49,812 nucleotides of DNA from DAOTXN01 sp034435435 (lineage in GTDB: Bacteria; Chloroflexota; Anaerolineae; S140-20): contig DAOTXN010000172.1 of NCBI GenBank assembly GCA_034435435.1, positions 1 to 49,812 on the forward strand. The letters run 5' to 3'. Both the position numbers and the translations under genes were made by a program. Numbering within the stretch: position 1 is the stretch's first letter; each line of letters opens with the position of its first letter. Under the pieces are notes generated by a model. The model saw only the letters and a program-made list of their open reading frames with translations, was not told where the DNA came from and searched no databases. This document shows, in pieces, positions 33,281 to 41,547 of this stretch.

Positions 33281-36200
33281 TCAAAACTGCGGCTCGCCCT
33301 CCAGCTTGCGCACCAGAATGTGCGTGTCGCGGTTGACCCCGGTCGGGCCCCAGTAGTTAAAAGCGTAGGTGAACTGCCCATAGCCGCCCATCATCAGCAC
33401 CGGCTTGAGGCGGGTGCGGGTCAGGCTGTTGTGCCCGCCGGCGCGGCGGTTCCCGCGCAGCGGCGACTTGGGCACCGAAATCGTGCGCTCGGGCGAGTGA
33501 TAAAAGATGCACACGCCGCGCGGCACGCGGGCGCTGACGACGGCCCGCGTCACCACCACGCCGTGGTCGTTATAGGCCTCCACCCAGTCGTTGTCCTGCA
33601 CCCCAATTTCATCGGCGTCCCGGTCGTTCATCCAGAACGGCTCGATGCCCCGCGACAGCGTGAGCATGCGGTGGTTGTCGTAATAGGTGGAGTGGATGTG
33701 CCATTTGCCGTGGGGCGTCAAATAGTTCAGCATGATGGATTTGCCCTCGGGCTGGGTCTTGACCACGTCGCCAAAAACGGCCGGGTCGGGCTTGGGTTTG
33801 TAGGTGGGCAGGTGCTCGCCAAAGGCGATGTAGCCCTCGTGATCCAGGTAAAAGTGCTGCCGCCCGGTGAGCGTGCGCCAGGGCACGCGTCGCTCCACGT
33901 TCAGGCAGAACGGCGCGTAGGCCCGGCCGTCGTTCAGGATGCCGCTCCAGCACGGGCTGGTGAGCAGACGGCGGGGCTGCTGGACCAGATCTTTGAAGGT
34001 CATTCGCACGCCCCGGTACGGCTCGGCCAGGTCGGTCAGCGGCAGGCCCACTTTTTTCTCTTCGGCCTGGAAGGCCCGATAGGCCGCCTCGCCATTGGTC
34101 TCGGGGGCCAGGTACAGGATCACGTTGGCGGCGTGCAGCGCGTCGTCGAGCGAGGGGTAGGGCTGACCGTTCCAGCTCACCGTGGGGTGTGTCTGGAGCA
34201 GCGCGTCGTACATGTCCTCGATGGGCCAGCGCACGCCGTGGGCCCCGATGCCCTCCCGCCGGGCCGCCCGGCCCAGGGAGATAAAGCGGTGGTAGAGATT
34301 CACGTAATCCCGCTCGACCACAGCCAGGCCGGGCATGGTCACGCCGGGGCGCGGCTCGCACTCGCCCCTGGCCCAGTCCCGCACTGCTGGCTGGGCCAGC
34401 TCGGCCGGGGTGTCGTGGGCCAGGGGCGTCGCCACCACCTCGCGCAGCGGTGCGGGCAGGTGCACCCGCGCCAGCTCGCTCACTCTTTGCGCCAGGGCCT
34501 TGAAAATGTCCCAGTCGCTTTTGGACTCCCAGCAGGGGGGCACGGCCGCCGACAGCGGGTGGATGTAGGAGTGCAGGTCGGTGCTGTTCAGGTCGGTCTT
34601 TTCGTACCAGGTGGCCGTGGGCAGCACGATGTCCGAGTACAGCGCCGAGGTGTCCATACGAAAGTTAATGTCCACTACCAGGTCGAGCTTGCCCTGCGGC
34701 CCGTCGGCGCGCCACACCACCTCTTGCACGGCGTCGGCGGCGATCTCGTCGGCGATGGCGTTGGTGTGCGTGCCCAGGTAGTGCTTGAGGAAATACTCGT
34801 GCCCTTTGGCGCTGGACATCAGGGCGTTGCCGCGCCATATAAACCACACGCGGGGCCAGTTTTCGGGCGCGTCGGGGTCCTCGACGGCCAGGCGCAGTTG
34901 TTTCGCTTGCAGTTGTGCGACGACCCACTTGATGATCTCGTCGTTCGTCGCAGCTCCGGCTGCCTCGGCCTGACGCACCAATTCGATGGGGTTGCGGTCG
35001 AATTGCGGATAAAAGGGCAGCCAGCCCATGCGCACCGCTCTGGCTTGCAAGTCCACCGTATGACCTTGCGACAGGTCATTCCCTTCCGGCACAGGATGAT
35101 AGTCGGTAAAGTGGCGTTCGTAGCGCCACTGGTCGGTGTGCACGTAATGGAACGAGGGGGCGTTTTGCAGGCGCGACGGCTTGACCCAGTCCAGCGCAAA
35201 GGCAATGGTGGACCAGATCGAGACCGGGGCCAGCTTTTCCTGACCCACGTAATGGTTCAGCCCGCCGCCGTTGCGCCCCACGCAGCCGGTGAGCATCAGC
35301 GCGACGATGCCGGCGCGATAGATCAGGTTGTTGTGGTACCAGTGGTTGATGCCCGCGCCGATGATGATCATGCACTGGCCCTGGGTTTTCTCGGCGGTGG
35401 CGGCCCACTCGCGGGCGAACTGGATCACGGTCTGGCGGTCGATGCCGGAGAACCTTTCCTGCCAGGCGGGGGTGTAGGGCGTTTCCGCGTCGTCATAATC
35501 CTGGGGATATTCACCGGACAGCCCGCGCCCCACACCGAATTGGGCCATCAGCAGGTCGTAGGCCGTGGTCGCCAGCACCCGTCCCCCGGCGGTCTCGACA
35601 TAGCGGGCCGGTACGCCGCGCTGCAAAGTCTTGCCGTCGGCGAAATCATGAAACGCGACCTGGACCACCTCGTCGTAGCCCTGCCCTGATGGTTCGACAA
35701 GCTCACCACGACGGCCTGTCGAAGGGGCATCCAGGAAGGTCAATTGCGGGTCGATCTCGGCCCCGTCCAGGCCGTCCTTTAGCTCCAGGTTCCACTGGCC
35801 GCCCTGCGCTTGCCAGCGAAAGCCGACGCTCCCCTGGGGCATGCGCGGCTCGCCGCTGGTCTGGTCCCACACCAGGAACTTCCACTCGGCGTGCTCCACG
35901 CGCTGGTAACGGGTCAGTTGGGCGGCGCGCAGCATGCGGCCGGGGGTATAGCTCTCTCCTTGCTTTTCCAGCACGATCAGGAACGGCGCGTCGGTGTAGC
36001 GTCTGGCGTAATCCAAAAAATAGGGCGTGGGGCGGTCGTGGTGATACTCTTGCAGGATGACGTGGTCCACGGCCATCCAGAATGCGCCGTCTTGCCCGGC
36101 GTTGACCGGGATCCACCAATCGGCGTATTTGCTAACCTGGCTGAAATCAGGCGAGAACACGACCAGCTTGGTTCCCCCGTGGCGCGCCTCGGACACAAAG

Positions 36201-36946
36201 TGCACGTCGGGGGTGCGGGTCATGTTCAGGTTGGAGCCCATCACCGCGATGTATTTGCTGTTGTACCAGTCGGCGCTCTCGCACACGTCGGTCTGCTCGC
36301 CCCAGATTTCGGGCGAGGCGGGCGGCAGGTCGCTGTACCAGTCGTAAAAGCTGAGGTTCACGCCGCCCAGCAGTTGCAGGAAGCGGCTGCCCCCGGCGTA
36401 GCTGAGCATGGACATGGCCGGGATGGGCGAAAAGCCGATCACCCGGTCGGGGCCGTGCTTTTTGATCGTGTGAATCGTCGCGGCGGCGATGATCTCCAGC
36501 ACCTCGTCCCAACTGGCGCGGCGAAAGCCGCCTTTGCCCCGCGCCTGCTGGAAGCGCTGGCGGCGGCTCTCGTCGGCGACGATGGAGGCCCAGGCGGCCA
36601 CCGGGTCGGCGTGGGCAGCCCGGGCCTCGCGCCACAGGTCCATCAAGGTCCCTCGCAAATAGGGATATTTGACCCGCATGGGGCTATAGATGTACCAGGA
36701 GAACGAGATGCCGCGCTGGCAGCCGCGCGGCTCGTAGGGCGGCAGGCCAGCCTCCAACGCCGGATAGTCGGTGGCTTGCATCTCCCAGGTGATGATGCCG
36801 TCCTTGACGTACACCATCCACGAGCAGCCGCCGGTGCAGTTGACGCCGTGGGTGCTGCGCACGGCGCGATCGTGCTGCCAGCGATTGCGGTAAAACTCTT
36901 CCCACTGGCGGGCCTGGGGGTTGACAATGTCTTGAATCCAGCTCAT
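33281..36946 (-). CDS. narG: respiratory nitrate reductase alpha subunit (Mo-bisMGD)
   Basis: 1221 aa, the catalytic subunit reducing nitrate to nitrite. The N-terminus has no Tat signal, so it should face the cytoplasm. Residues about 33-45 carry HGVNCTGGCSW with the fourth Cys in RGCQRG, the His/Cys ligands of the FS0 [4Fe-4S] cluster. YSDLPPASPEIWGEQTDV contains the molybdenum Asp ligand of NarG. GSNLNMTRTPDVHF and the C-terminal molybdopterin-binding region are present, and length is typical. Near residues 407-419 a palindromic repeat is read through in frame. It follows the DUF2269-like gene by 18 bp; narH is 8.5 kb further on. With NarJ and NarI present I prefer nitrate reductase over nitrite oxidoreductase. 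Confidence 0.94.
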   Translation of the reverse strand: MSWIQDIVNPQARQWEEFYRNRWQHDRAVRSTHGVNCTGGCSWMVYVKDGIITWEMQATDYPALEAGLPPYEPRGCQRGISFSWYIYSPMRVKYPYLRGTLMDLWREARAAHADPVAAWASIVADESRRQRFQQARGKGGFRRASWDEVLEIIAAATIHTIKKHGPDRVIGFSPIPAMSMLSYAGGSRFLQLLGGVNLSFYDWYSDLPPASPEIWGEQTDVCESADWYNSKYIAVMGSNLNMTRTPDVHFVSEARHGGTKLVVFSPDFSQVSKYADWWIPVNAGQDGAFWMAVDHVILQEYHHDRPTPYFLDYARRYTDAPFLIVLEKQGESYTPGRMLRAAQLTRYQRVEHAEWKFLVWDQTSGEPRMPQGSVGFRWQAQGGQWNLELKDGLDGAEIDPQLTFLDAPSTGRRGELVEPSGQGYDEVVQVAFHDFADGKTLQRGVPARYVETAGGRVLATTAYDLLMAQFGVGRGLSGEYPQDYDDAETPYTPAWQERFSGIDRQTVIQFAREWAATAEKTQGQCMIIIGAGINHWYHNNLIYRAGIVALMLTGCVGRNGGGLNHYVGQEKLAPVSIWSTIAFALDWVKPSRLQNAPSFHYVHTDQWRYERHFTDYHPVPEGNDLSQGHTVDLQARAVRMGWLPFYPQFDRNPIELVRQAEAAGAATNDEIIKWVVAQLQAKQLRLAVEDPDAPENWPRVWFIWRGNALMSSAKGHEYFLKHYLGTHTNAIADEIAADAVQEVVWRADGPQGKLDLVVDINFRMDTSALYSDIVLPTATWYEKTDLNSTDLHSYIHPLSAAVPPCWESKSDWDIFKALAQRVSELARVHLPAPLREVVATPLAHDTPAELAQPAVRDWARGECEPRPGVTMPGLAVVERDYVNLYHRFISLGRAARREGIGAHGVRWPIEDMYDALLQTHPTVSWNGQPYPSLDDALHAANVILYLAPETNGEAAYRAFQAEEKKVGLPLTDLAEPYRGVRMTFKDLVQQPRRLLTSPCWSGILNDGRAYAPFCLNVERRVPWRTLTGRQHFYLDHEGYIAFGEHLPTYKPKPDPAVFGDVVKTQPEGKSIMLNYLTPHGKWHIHSTYYDNHRMLTLSRGIEPFWMNDRDADEIGVQDNDWVEAYNDHGVVVTRAVVSARVPRGVCIFYHSPERTISVPKSPLRGNRRAGGHNSLTRTRLKPVLMMGGYGQFTYAFNYWGPTGVNRDTHILVRKLEGEPQF
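35693..35723. repeat. REP-like palindrome inside the narG coding sequence
   Basis: TTCGACA (35693-35699) and TGTCGAA (35717-35723) frame a 31-bp imperfect palindrome with AAGCTCACCACG in between. This is the widespread TTCGACAAGCTCA-type environmental repeat. It is translated in frame in narG as STGRRGELVEPS, a peptide typical of such insertions. Confidence 0.7.
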
Positions 36947-36964
36947 CGGTCTATCACCTTTCTT

Positions 36965-37486
36965 TCAGAACCACAGATAGCGGGCGACGCCCATTCCGAT
37001 CACGGCAATCGCCAGCAGCACACCGCCCACCAGCCCGCCCTGGCGGATCTTTTCTTGCAAAGATTGCATCTCTGCCATCTGCGCCGGGTTGGGCGGCCCG
37101 CCCGCGGCCTGGATTTCTCTGCCCAGCGCCGCCATGCGCTCCGCGGCGCGTCCCTGGATCAGAAAACCCAGCCCAAAGGCTGCCAGGGCCGCCAGGCTGC
37201 TGACGGTGTAGCCCAGCCCTGGGCCAGACGTGATCCAGCTCGTCTGCAACCCGCCCGAGGCCCGCCAGTACAGCAACAGCCCGGAGAGGACGTTCAAGCC
37301 CGAGGCCGCCTGCATGAAAAACGGCAAGCGGCCCGGTCCAGCCAGCTGGCGCATGAATTTTCCGCCTTCAGGCCCGGTCGCCCGGACTGCCGGCTCGACA
37401 AAGCCCGCGATCATCCAGGCTGCCCCGGCCCAAAAGACCCCCGTGAAGACGTGGATCAAACGTAGCGTGATCACATAATAGTTCAT
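36965..37486 (-). CDS. DUF2269/CopD-like four-helix membrane protein, paralog 2
   Basis: 173 aa, the same length as the protein at 6492-7013. The two share RLIH, GVFWxGAAW, SGPGLGY, AAGGPPxPAQMAEM and a WF C-terminus. Four membrane segments lie at about 6-28, 55-75, 85-108 and 148-170. It sits between dihaem cytochrome c and narG, with an 18-bp gap to narG, so it is almost surely co-transcribed with them. A role as membrane partner of the cytochrome is plausible but unproven. ATG at 37486, preceded by GAGGATGAAAAGCT. Confidence 0.75.
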   Translation of the reverse strand: MNYYVITLRLIHVFTGVFWAGAAWMIAGFVEPAVRATGPEGGKFMRQLAGPGRLPFFMQAASGLNVLSGLLLYWRASGGLQTSWITSGPGLGYTVSSLAALAAFGLGFLIQGRAAERMAALGREIQAAGGPPNPAQMAEMQSLQEKIRQGGLVGGVLLAIAVIGMGVARYLWF

Positions 37487-37540
37487 AGCTTTTCATCCTC
37501 CTTGCAACAACGAATCGAGAAACCAACGAATCAAAGTTCT

Positions 37541-38413
37541 TTACGCCCGCTCCACCAGGGACCGGCGCACGCCGCGCAGCCGTCGCCGCCAGACCACCTG
37601 GGCCAGGAGCAACAACACCACAAAGCCGCCCCCCGCCAGCAGGCCCAGTTGCGGCGTGGTCTGTCGGGCCGGTCGGCGGTCCGCCGCCATTTCTAAAAAG
37701 GTCCGCAGATCGGCCTGTTCCTCGGCGGTGAGCGGACGGGCGTCAAAGATGGGCTTCATGGTGGGAAAGGGAATATTGGCCAGCACCGCGGCCACGCCGG
37801 CCTCGCCGCCGTATTTGGCAAAGGCCGGGCTCAGGTCGGGGCCGAGGACGCCGCCGCCCAACGCGCCGATCCCGCCGATGGTGTGGCAGGCCAGGCAGGG
37901 CGGGCCGCCGTTCTGGAAACGATAGACGCCCCTGAACAGGTCCTCGCCCAGCAGAGGGTTGCCGCGGAGCAAGGCCGGGGCCGCTTGCGCTTCTGCCGCG
38001 CCTGCGGTCTGGGTCTCCAGATAGGCCAGCAGGGCGGCTACCTCGGCTTCGCTCAAACCCTGATTGGGCATAGGCACGCTGTTGTATTCCTGGAACAACT
38101 GCGCGGCGATGGGGTCGCCCTCGGCCAGCACCTTGTCTGGCTGGCGAACCCAGCGGGCCAGCCAGTCCCGCTCGCGCCTGGCCGCGACCCCTTGCAGGTC
38201 CGGCCCCACCAGCCGGCCCCCGCCGATGGTGTGGCAGGCGACGCACTTTTCCTGAAAGATGGCCTGGCCTTCGTCGGCCGACTGGCCCAGCGGAGCGGCC
38301 TGGGCCAGGGCGACCAGTCCTGCCCAGGCCAGTCCGGCCGCCAGCAGCGCCAGGACGCCCTTGCGGGTGACGTTCGGACGAGAATGAGTGACGCTCGCAG
38401 TTCGCTTGGACAT
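37541..38413 (-). CDS. membrane-anchored dihaem cytochrome c (NarC-like)
   Basis: 290 aa. Signal/anchor about 18-40; two c-type haem sites, CVACH (57-61) and CLACH (173-177), each in its own cytochrome c domain with Met-containing loops (NSVPMPNQGL; FPTMKPIF); a C-terminal span (about 257-275) followed by WRRRLRGVRR keeps it on the outer face. RBS CAGGAGGTTGAC. In Thermus a dihaem cytochrome (NarC) is made from the first gene of the nar operon and works with the nitrate reductase. The same position here, upstream of the DUF2269-like gene and narG, suggests an analogous role. Homology to NarC itself is not shown. Confidence 0.85.
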   Translation of the reverse strand: MSKRTASVTHSRPNVTRKGVLALLAAGLAWAGLVALAQAAPLGQSADEGQAIFQEKCVACHTIGGGRLVGPDLQGVAARRERDWLARWVRQPDKVLAEGDPIAAQLFQEYNSVPMPNQGLSEAEVAALLAYLETQTAGAAEAQAAPALLRGNPLLGEDLFRGVYRFQNGGPPCLACHTIGGIGALGGGVLGPDLSPAFAKYGGEAGVAAVLANIPFPTMKPIFDARPLTAEEQADLRTFLEMAADRRPARQTTPQLGLLAGGGFVVLLLLAQVVWRRRLRGVRRSLVERA

Positions 38414-38436
38414 GTCAACCTCCTGGTGAGCTAAAG

Positions 38437-39243
38437 CTATTTGCGCGCCTTGGCCAACACCGCCTCAATCGGGTAGGCCAGGCCATCGGGGCCGGCGTAA
38501 TCTGCCAGCGCCTGCGTGACATCGCGGATGAGCGCCTCGGCCACGGCCGGCGCAACCTGGAGGCCGCTCATGGCTGCGTAGCTGCGTACATGGTGGGCGG
38601 CCGTGGGAAAGCGCATCACGTCCAGCGCCCTATGCACCTCAATCTCTTGATAGCCGGCCGCAGCGACCAGCGCATGCACCCGCGCCGGGTCGCTGAGCGC
38701 GTGCATGCGGTGAAACCCGGCGGCCGCCTCGACGCCCAGGCGGCGCGCCCAGGCCGCGGCCATCGCTGTCTGGCCGGGGCATTGATCCATCCTGCCCCAG
38801 ACCATCAGCGCCAGCCGGCCGTTGGGAACGAGCACCCGCCGCATCTCACGCAGCGCCGCTACCCGGCCGGGGAAAAACATCAGCCTCAACTGACAACACA
38901 CCACGTCGAAAGCAGCGTCGGCCAGGGGGATGGCATCCACTGTGCCTTCGCGCCATTCGATGGTCGCGGTCGCCGGACCGGCCCCGTTCTGCCGCCGAGC
39001 CACGGCCAGCATGTCTGGGCTGATGTCCAGCCCGACCACTTGTCCGCGTGACCCGACCCGCGCCGCGGCGCAGCGCGCCCAGACGCCGCTGCCGCAGGCC
39101 ACGTCCAGCGCCCGCTCGCCCGGCTGCAAGTTAACCATGTCGGCCAGGCGCGGCGACCACGCGCCGATCATGGCGGGGACAAAAACCTGGTCATAGATCT
39201 CCACCCACGTACCAGGAATCTGCCAATCGTAAAACTCGCTCAC
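38437..39243 (-). CDS. class I SAM-dependent methyltransferase
   Basis: 268 aa. Motif I is ALDVACGSGVWARCAA, followed by VVGLDISPDMLAVAR and a Methyltransf_11-like core. I choose the GTG at 39243, because AGGAGG sits 6 nt upstream of it; the ATG five codons earlier overlaps the previous stop (ATGA) and has no ribosome-binding site. The substrate is unknown. It follows the O-methyltransferase gene tightly and is followed 23 bp later by cytochrome c, joining the methyltransferase group to the nar group on one strand. Confidence 0.82.
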   Translation of the reverse strand: MSEFYDWQIPGTWVEIYDQVFVPAMIGAWSPRLADMVNLQPGERALDVACGSGVWARCAAARVGSRGQVVGLDISPDMLAVARRQNGAGPATATIEWREGTVDAIPLADAAFDVVCCQLRLMFFPGRVAALREMRRVLVPNGRLALMVWGRMDQCPGQTAMAAAWARRLGVEAAAGFHRMHALSDPARVHALVAAAGYQEIEVHRALDVMRFPTAAHHVRSYAAMSGLQVAPAVAEALIRDVTQALADYAGPDGLAYPIEAVLAKARK

Positions 39244-39254
39244 GGCGTACCTCC

Positions 39255-40229
39255 TCATTGGATGGCTGCGATTGAGCGCTCACTCAGGCGGCTCACTGCG
39301 CCAAATCCTGCTTGCTGCAGCCAGGCATGGTACTCTTCGAACCTATGCGTAGCGCCGCCGCCGTTAGCCCACAGCAGCAGCGATACCATCTCTGTCCACT
39401 CGGAGGGCTGTTCGCCGGTCATTGGAACGTCAAGCACCAATATCTCGCCTGGCCGCAGCGCCGCGTGGACGCGGCGGAACAGGTCTTGATTTTGGGCCGG
39501 CGTCAGGTAGTGGGTGATCTGGCCCAGCAGACAGGCGTCGTAGAGGTCTGCGCCCAGGTCTGCGGTCAGCAGGTCAGCCTCGATAAAGGCTGCCTGCCCC
39601 AGCAAGCCCATGCGCTCGGCCAGGGCGCGCGCCACGGGCAGCACGCGCGGCGTGTCCACGCAGGTGACGTGCAGCGCCGGGTCGTGTTGCGCCAGCGCCA
39701 GGCTCTTGATGGCGCAGCCGCAGGCGAGGTCGAGCAGACGGCGCGGCGTGGCGGGCTGGGGTCGGATGCCGGCGGCCTGCCACATCTCCAGGTTGTTGGC
39801 GATGCGCCGCTCGCTGTAGCTCTCCAGCCAGGCGTCCTGTTCGTGGTATTCCTCGAACGGGGCCGGCTGTCCGCTGCGCACGGCCCACTGCACACTCTCC
39901 CAGATAGTGGGGCCGGTCCAGGCCAGGATCAGGTCGCCGGCGTAGGCCGGCCGCCCGCGCACCAGAAACGTGGCCGCGCTGACGCCCAGCGCGTAGCGGC
40001 CCCCCTGCCGGGTGAGCACCTGGGCGCTGACCAACACATCCAGCAGATGGGCGGCCCCGGCCGGGCTGCATCCGCAGGCGCGGGCGACAGTCGCCGCGTC
40101 CGCCGGCCCGTCTGCCAGCGGCGAGAAAACATCCACCTGCAGCGCCAGGCGGACGATCTGCGGGAGAAAGATGCCGGTGTACAGGTCGTAAATCAGGTCG
40201 GGATTGGGCTGTTGAGACAGGTCAGCCAT
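39255..40229 (-). CDS. O-methyltransferase, family 2 (acetylserotonin/hydroxyneurosporene type)
   Basis: 324 aa. An N-terminal winged-helix dimerisation domain (about 10-95; LALQVDVFSPLADGP) and a C-terminal SAM fold with LLDLACGCAIKSLALA (motif I) and a final DVPMTGEQPSEWTEM segment. Family-2 enzymes methylate hydroxyl groups of small aromatic or polyketide-like molecules. In motif I the usual GxG is GCA, a mild departure. GGAGGTAAAACGCG precedes the ATG. The start overlaps the 3' end of a truncated methyltransferase fragment by 8 bp. The substrate is unknown. Confidence 0.82.
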   Translation of the reverse strand: MADLSQQPNPDLIYDLYTGIFLPQIVRLALQVDVFSPLADGPADAATVARACGCSPAGAAHLLDVLVSAQVLTRQGGRYALGVSAATFLVRGRPAYAGDLILAWTGPTIWESVQWAVRSGQPAPFEEYHEQDAWLESYSERRIANNLEMWQAAGIRPQPATPRRLLDLACGCAIKSLALAQHDPALHVTCVDTPRVLPVARALAERMGLLGQAAFIEADLLTADLGADLYDACLLGQITHYLTPAQNQDLFRRVHAALRPGEILVLDVPMTGEQPSEWTEMVSLLLWANGGGATHRFEEYHAWLQQAGFGAVSRLSERSIAAIQ

Positions 40230-40371
40230 CGCGTTTTACCTCCGCGTGGAGCAGGGCGGCTTGATGACGAATAATGTCCTCCGCGAGCTCGTCGGGATAT
40301 TCGGGACGGGTCTCGTTGTACAGGTCTGCCACTTGTTCGCACGTGGTTCGACGGGAACGGTCAATGCTCAT
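40222..40371 (-). pseudogene. N-terminal remnant of another SAM methyltransferase
   Basis: A 49-codon frame from ATG 40371 to TGA 40222. Its middle, FEQVADLYNE-like CEQVADLYNETRPEYPDEL, strongly resembles the N-terminus of class I methyltransferases that normally continue into a glycine-rich SAM motif. The frame instead stops before that motif and runs into the O-methyltransferase start. I read it as a deletion remnant. Upstream, an open stretch (about 40478-40368) ends in a TGA overlapping this ATG. Confidence 0.5.
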
Positions 40372-40478
40372 GATTCTGGATCCACCTCACGTTGGTTTCC
40401 GTTCGCTTTACTCAAGTCATCACGCAGTCGTGTCGCCAGACTCAACAGGTCTTCCAACTCTGACTCGCGCAGGCATGA

Positions 40479-40997
40479 CTAGACAATCTCCACTGTGTAT
40501 TCGGTCGGCATGACGCGCGTCAACGGCTCGCCGACGGGGGAATGCTTCTCCGCCCATTCGACGATCTCGTCAAGTGTTTCATCGGGGACTCCCTCCGCGC
40601 CGATGCGGACGCTGATCTTTATGTTCAGGGGTCCCGCAGGCTTGGAATCGTCCATACCCAACATGCCGCGATCGTCGGAGAGGCTATCCACACGGATTTG
40701 CAGGGTTTTCAGTTCGATGTCAAGTTGTGCGGCGCGCAGGGCAACCATCACGGCTTCGCAGTTGGCGAGCGCGGCGCGCATCATCCAGCCCGGAGAGGGC
40801 GCGGTCGCGCCGCCGCCGAGCCCCGTGGGCATGTCACAAACGAGAGTCTGCCCTTCAGGACCTGTGGCGCGGGCGCGCAATCCTTCTTCGATGACGGCGA
40901 CCGCCTCCTTGTCCTGTGAGAGCGCCTGGTCTGGATTCTGGGTATAGTACGCGATCACCCCTTGCATGGATTCGCGGATGTGTGTTTGAGTGGACAT
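40479..40997 (-). CDS. OsmC/Ohr family protein
   Basis: 172 aa. OsmC-fold proteins reduce organic hydroperoxides with two cysteines. Visible are APSPGWMMRAALANCEAVMV, holding the second-type cysteine on the central helix, and an N-terminal strand with LVCDMP. Spacing of the two cysteines is not the classic Ohr pattern, so this is likely the broader OsmC group. RBS AGAAGGAGAATAAACA. It lies between the NTF2-like gene and the methyltransferase remnant in one direction. A redox or detoxification role is inferred. Confidence 0.82.
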   Translation of the reverse strand: MSTQTHIRESMQGVIAYYTQNPDQALSQDKEAVAVIEEGLRARATGPEGQTLVCDMPTGLGGGATAPSPGWMMRAALANCEAVMVALRAAQLDIELKTLQIRVDSLSDDRGMLGMDDSKPAGPLNIKISVRIGAEGVPDETLDEIVEWAEKHSPVGEPLTRVMPTEYTVEIV

Positions 40998-41020
40998 TGT
41001 TTATTCTCCTTCTCGAAATC

Positions 41021-41404
41021 CTATTTGAGCCGCCGGGCCATCGCCACGCCGAGCGTCCGCAGGCCGTTGGCCGGGCGAACAAAGACCTCGAATTCGGCGA
41101 TCAGACCGTCGTCGTCCAGCCGAATCAGGTCAATTCCCTTCAATGGCAGATCGCCCACCCGGGCGCTAAACTCTAGCGCCCAGTTGCTGCCGTCAATCAA
41201 CTCGCGGTGATAGGCAAAATCCTGCAAGACCTCGCTGACGGTGGTGAGGATAAGCCATGCAGCTTGGCGCCCATAGTATGGCTCCCACAGATATGGTGAG
41301 CGAAAGACGACGTTTTCGGCCAGCATGGCTTGTAAATCCTGCTGGTCGCGCTTGAAGACAATCTTGTGCCAGCGGTCAAGGTGGGGGTGGGAAGATAGGG
41401 TCAT
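41021..41404 (-). CDS. NTF2/SnoaL-like protein
   Basis: 127 aa with the cone-shaped NTF2-like pattern: an N-terminal helix (LDRWHKIVFKRD), LQAMLAENVVFRSP and strands ending in LDDDGLIAEFEVFVRP. Such small pocket proteins bind or turn over hydrophobic molecules. No catalytic residues stand out. The ATG overlaps the stop of the upstream 43-codon frame (ATGA), so the two may be translationally coupled; OsmC follows 23 bp later. Confidence 0.78.
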   Translation of the reverse strand: MTLSSHPHLDRWHKIVFKRDQQDLQAMLAENVVFRSPYLWEPYYGRQAAWLILTTVSEVLQDFAYHRELIDGSNWALEFSARVGDLPLKGIDLIRLDDDGLIAEFEVFVRPANGLRTLGVAMARRLK

Positions 41405-41532
41405 TCGCGCACCGCCGGATCAAAGCGCCCCTGACCATCATACTTTAATGCTACAGTAAGATATGGCTCCACTACCGTTGGATCTGGGTAGGCGAAATCG
41501 AACTTGCTGGTTTTCAAAATTCTCTGAGACAC
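41401..41532 (-). CDS. small protein (43 aa), unrecognised
   Basis: GTG at 41532 with AGGAGT about 4 nt upstream (41536-41541), reading 43 codons to a TGA that overlaps the NTF2-like ATG. It begins 15 bp after the TAA of the ArsM-like gene. The peptide includes KTSKFDFAYPDPTVVEPYLT. I do not recognise it; it may be a genuine small gene or a remnant. The ribosome-binding site and coupled stop support translation. Confidence 0.4.
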   Translation of the reverse strand: MSQRILKTSKFDFAYPDPTVVEPYLTVALKYDGQGRFDPAVRE

Positions 41533-41547
41533 TTTGGACTCCTGTGA

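Noticed and set aside
33281..36946. NarG being a nitrite oxidoreductase alpha subunit.
   Set aside because: NarJ and a cytochrome b NarI are in the same run, the Asp-containing YSDLPPASP region is NarG-like, and there is no Tat signal.
30823..37465. Very long plus-strand open frames (30823-33021, 33203-35689, 35810-37465).
   Set aside because: They are antisense to narG and the GH114 gene, have low-complexity composition typical of high-GC shadow frames, and no ribosome-binding site or family motif.
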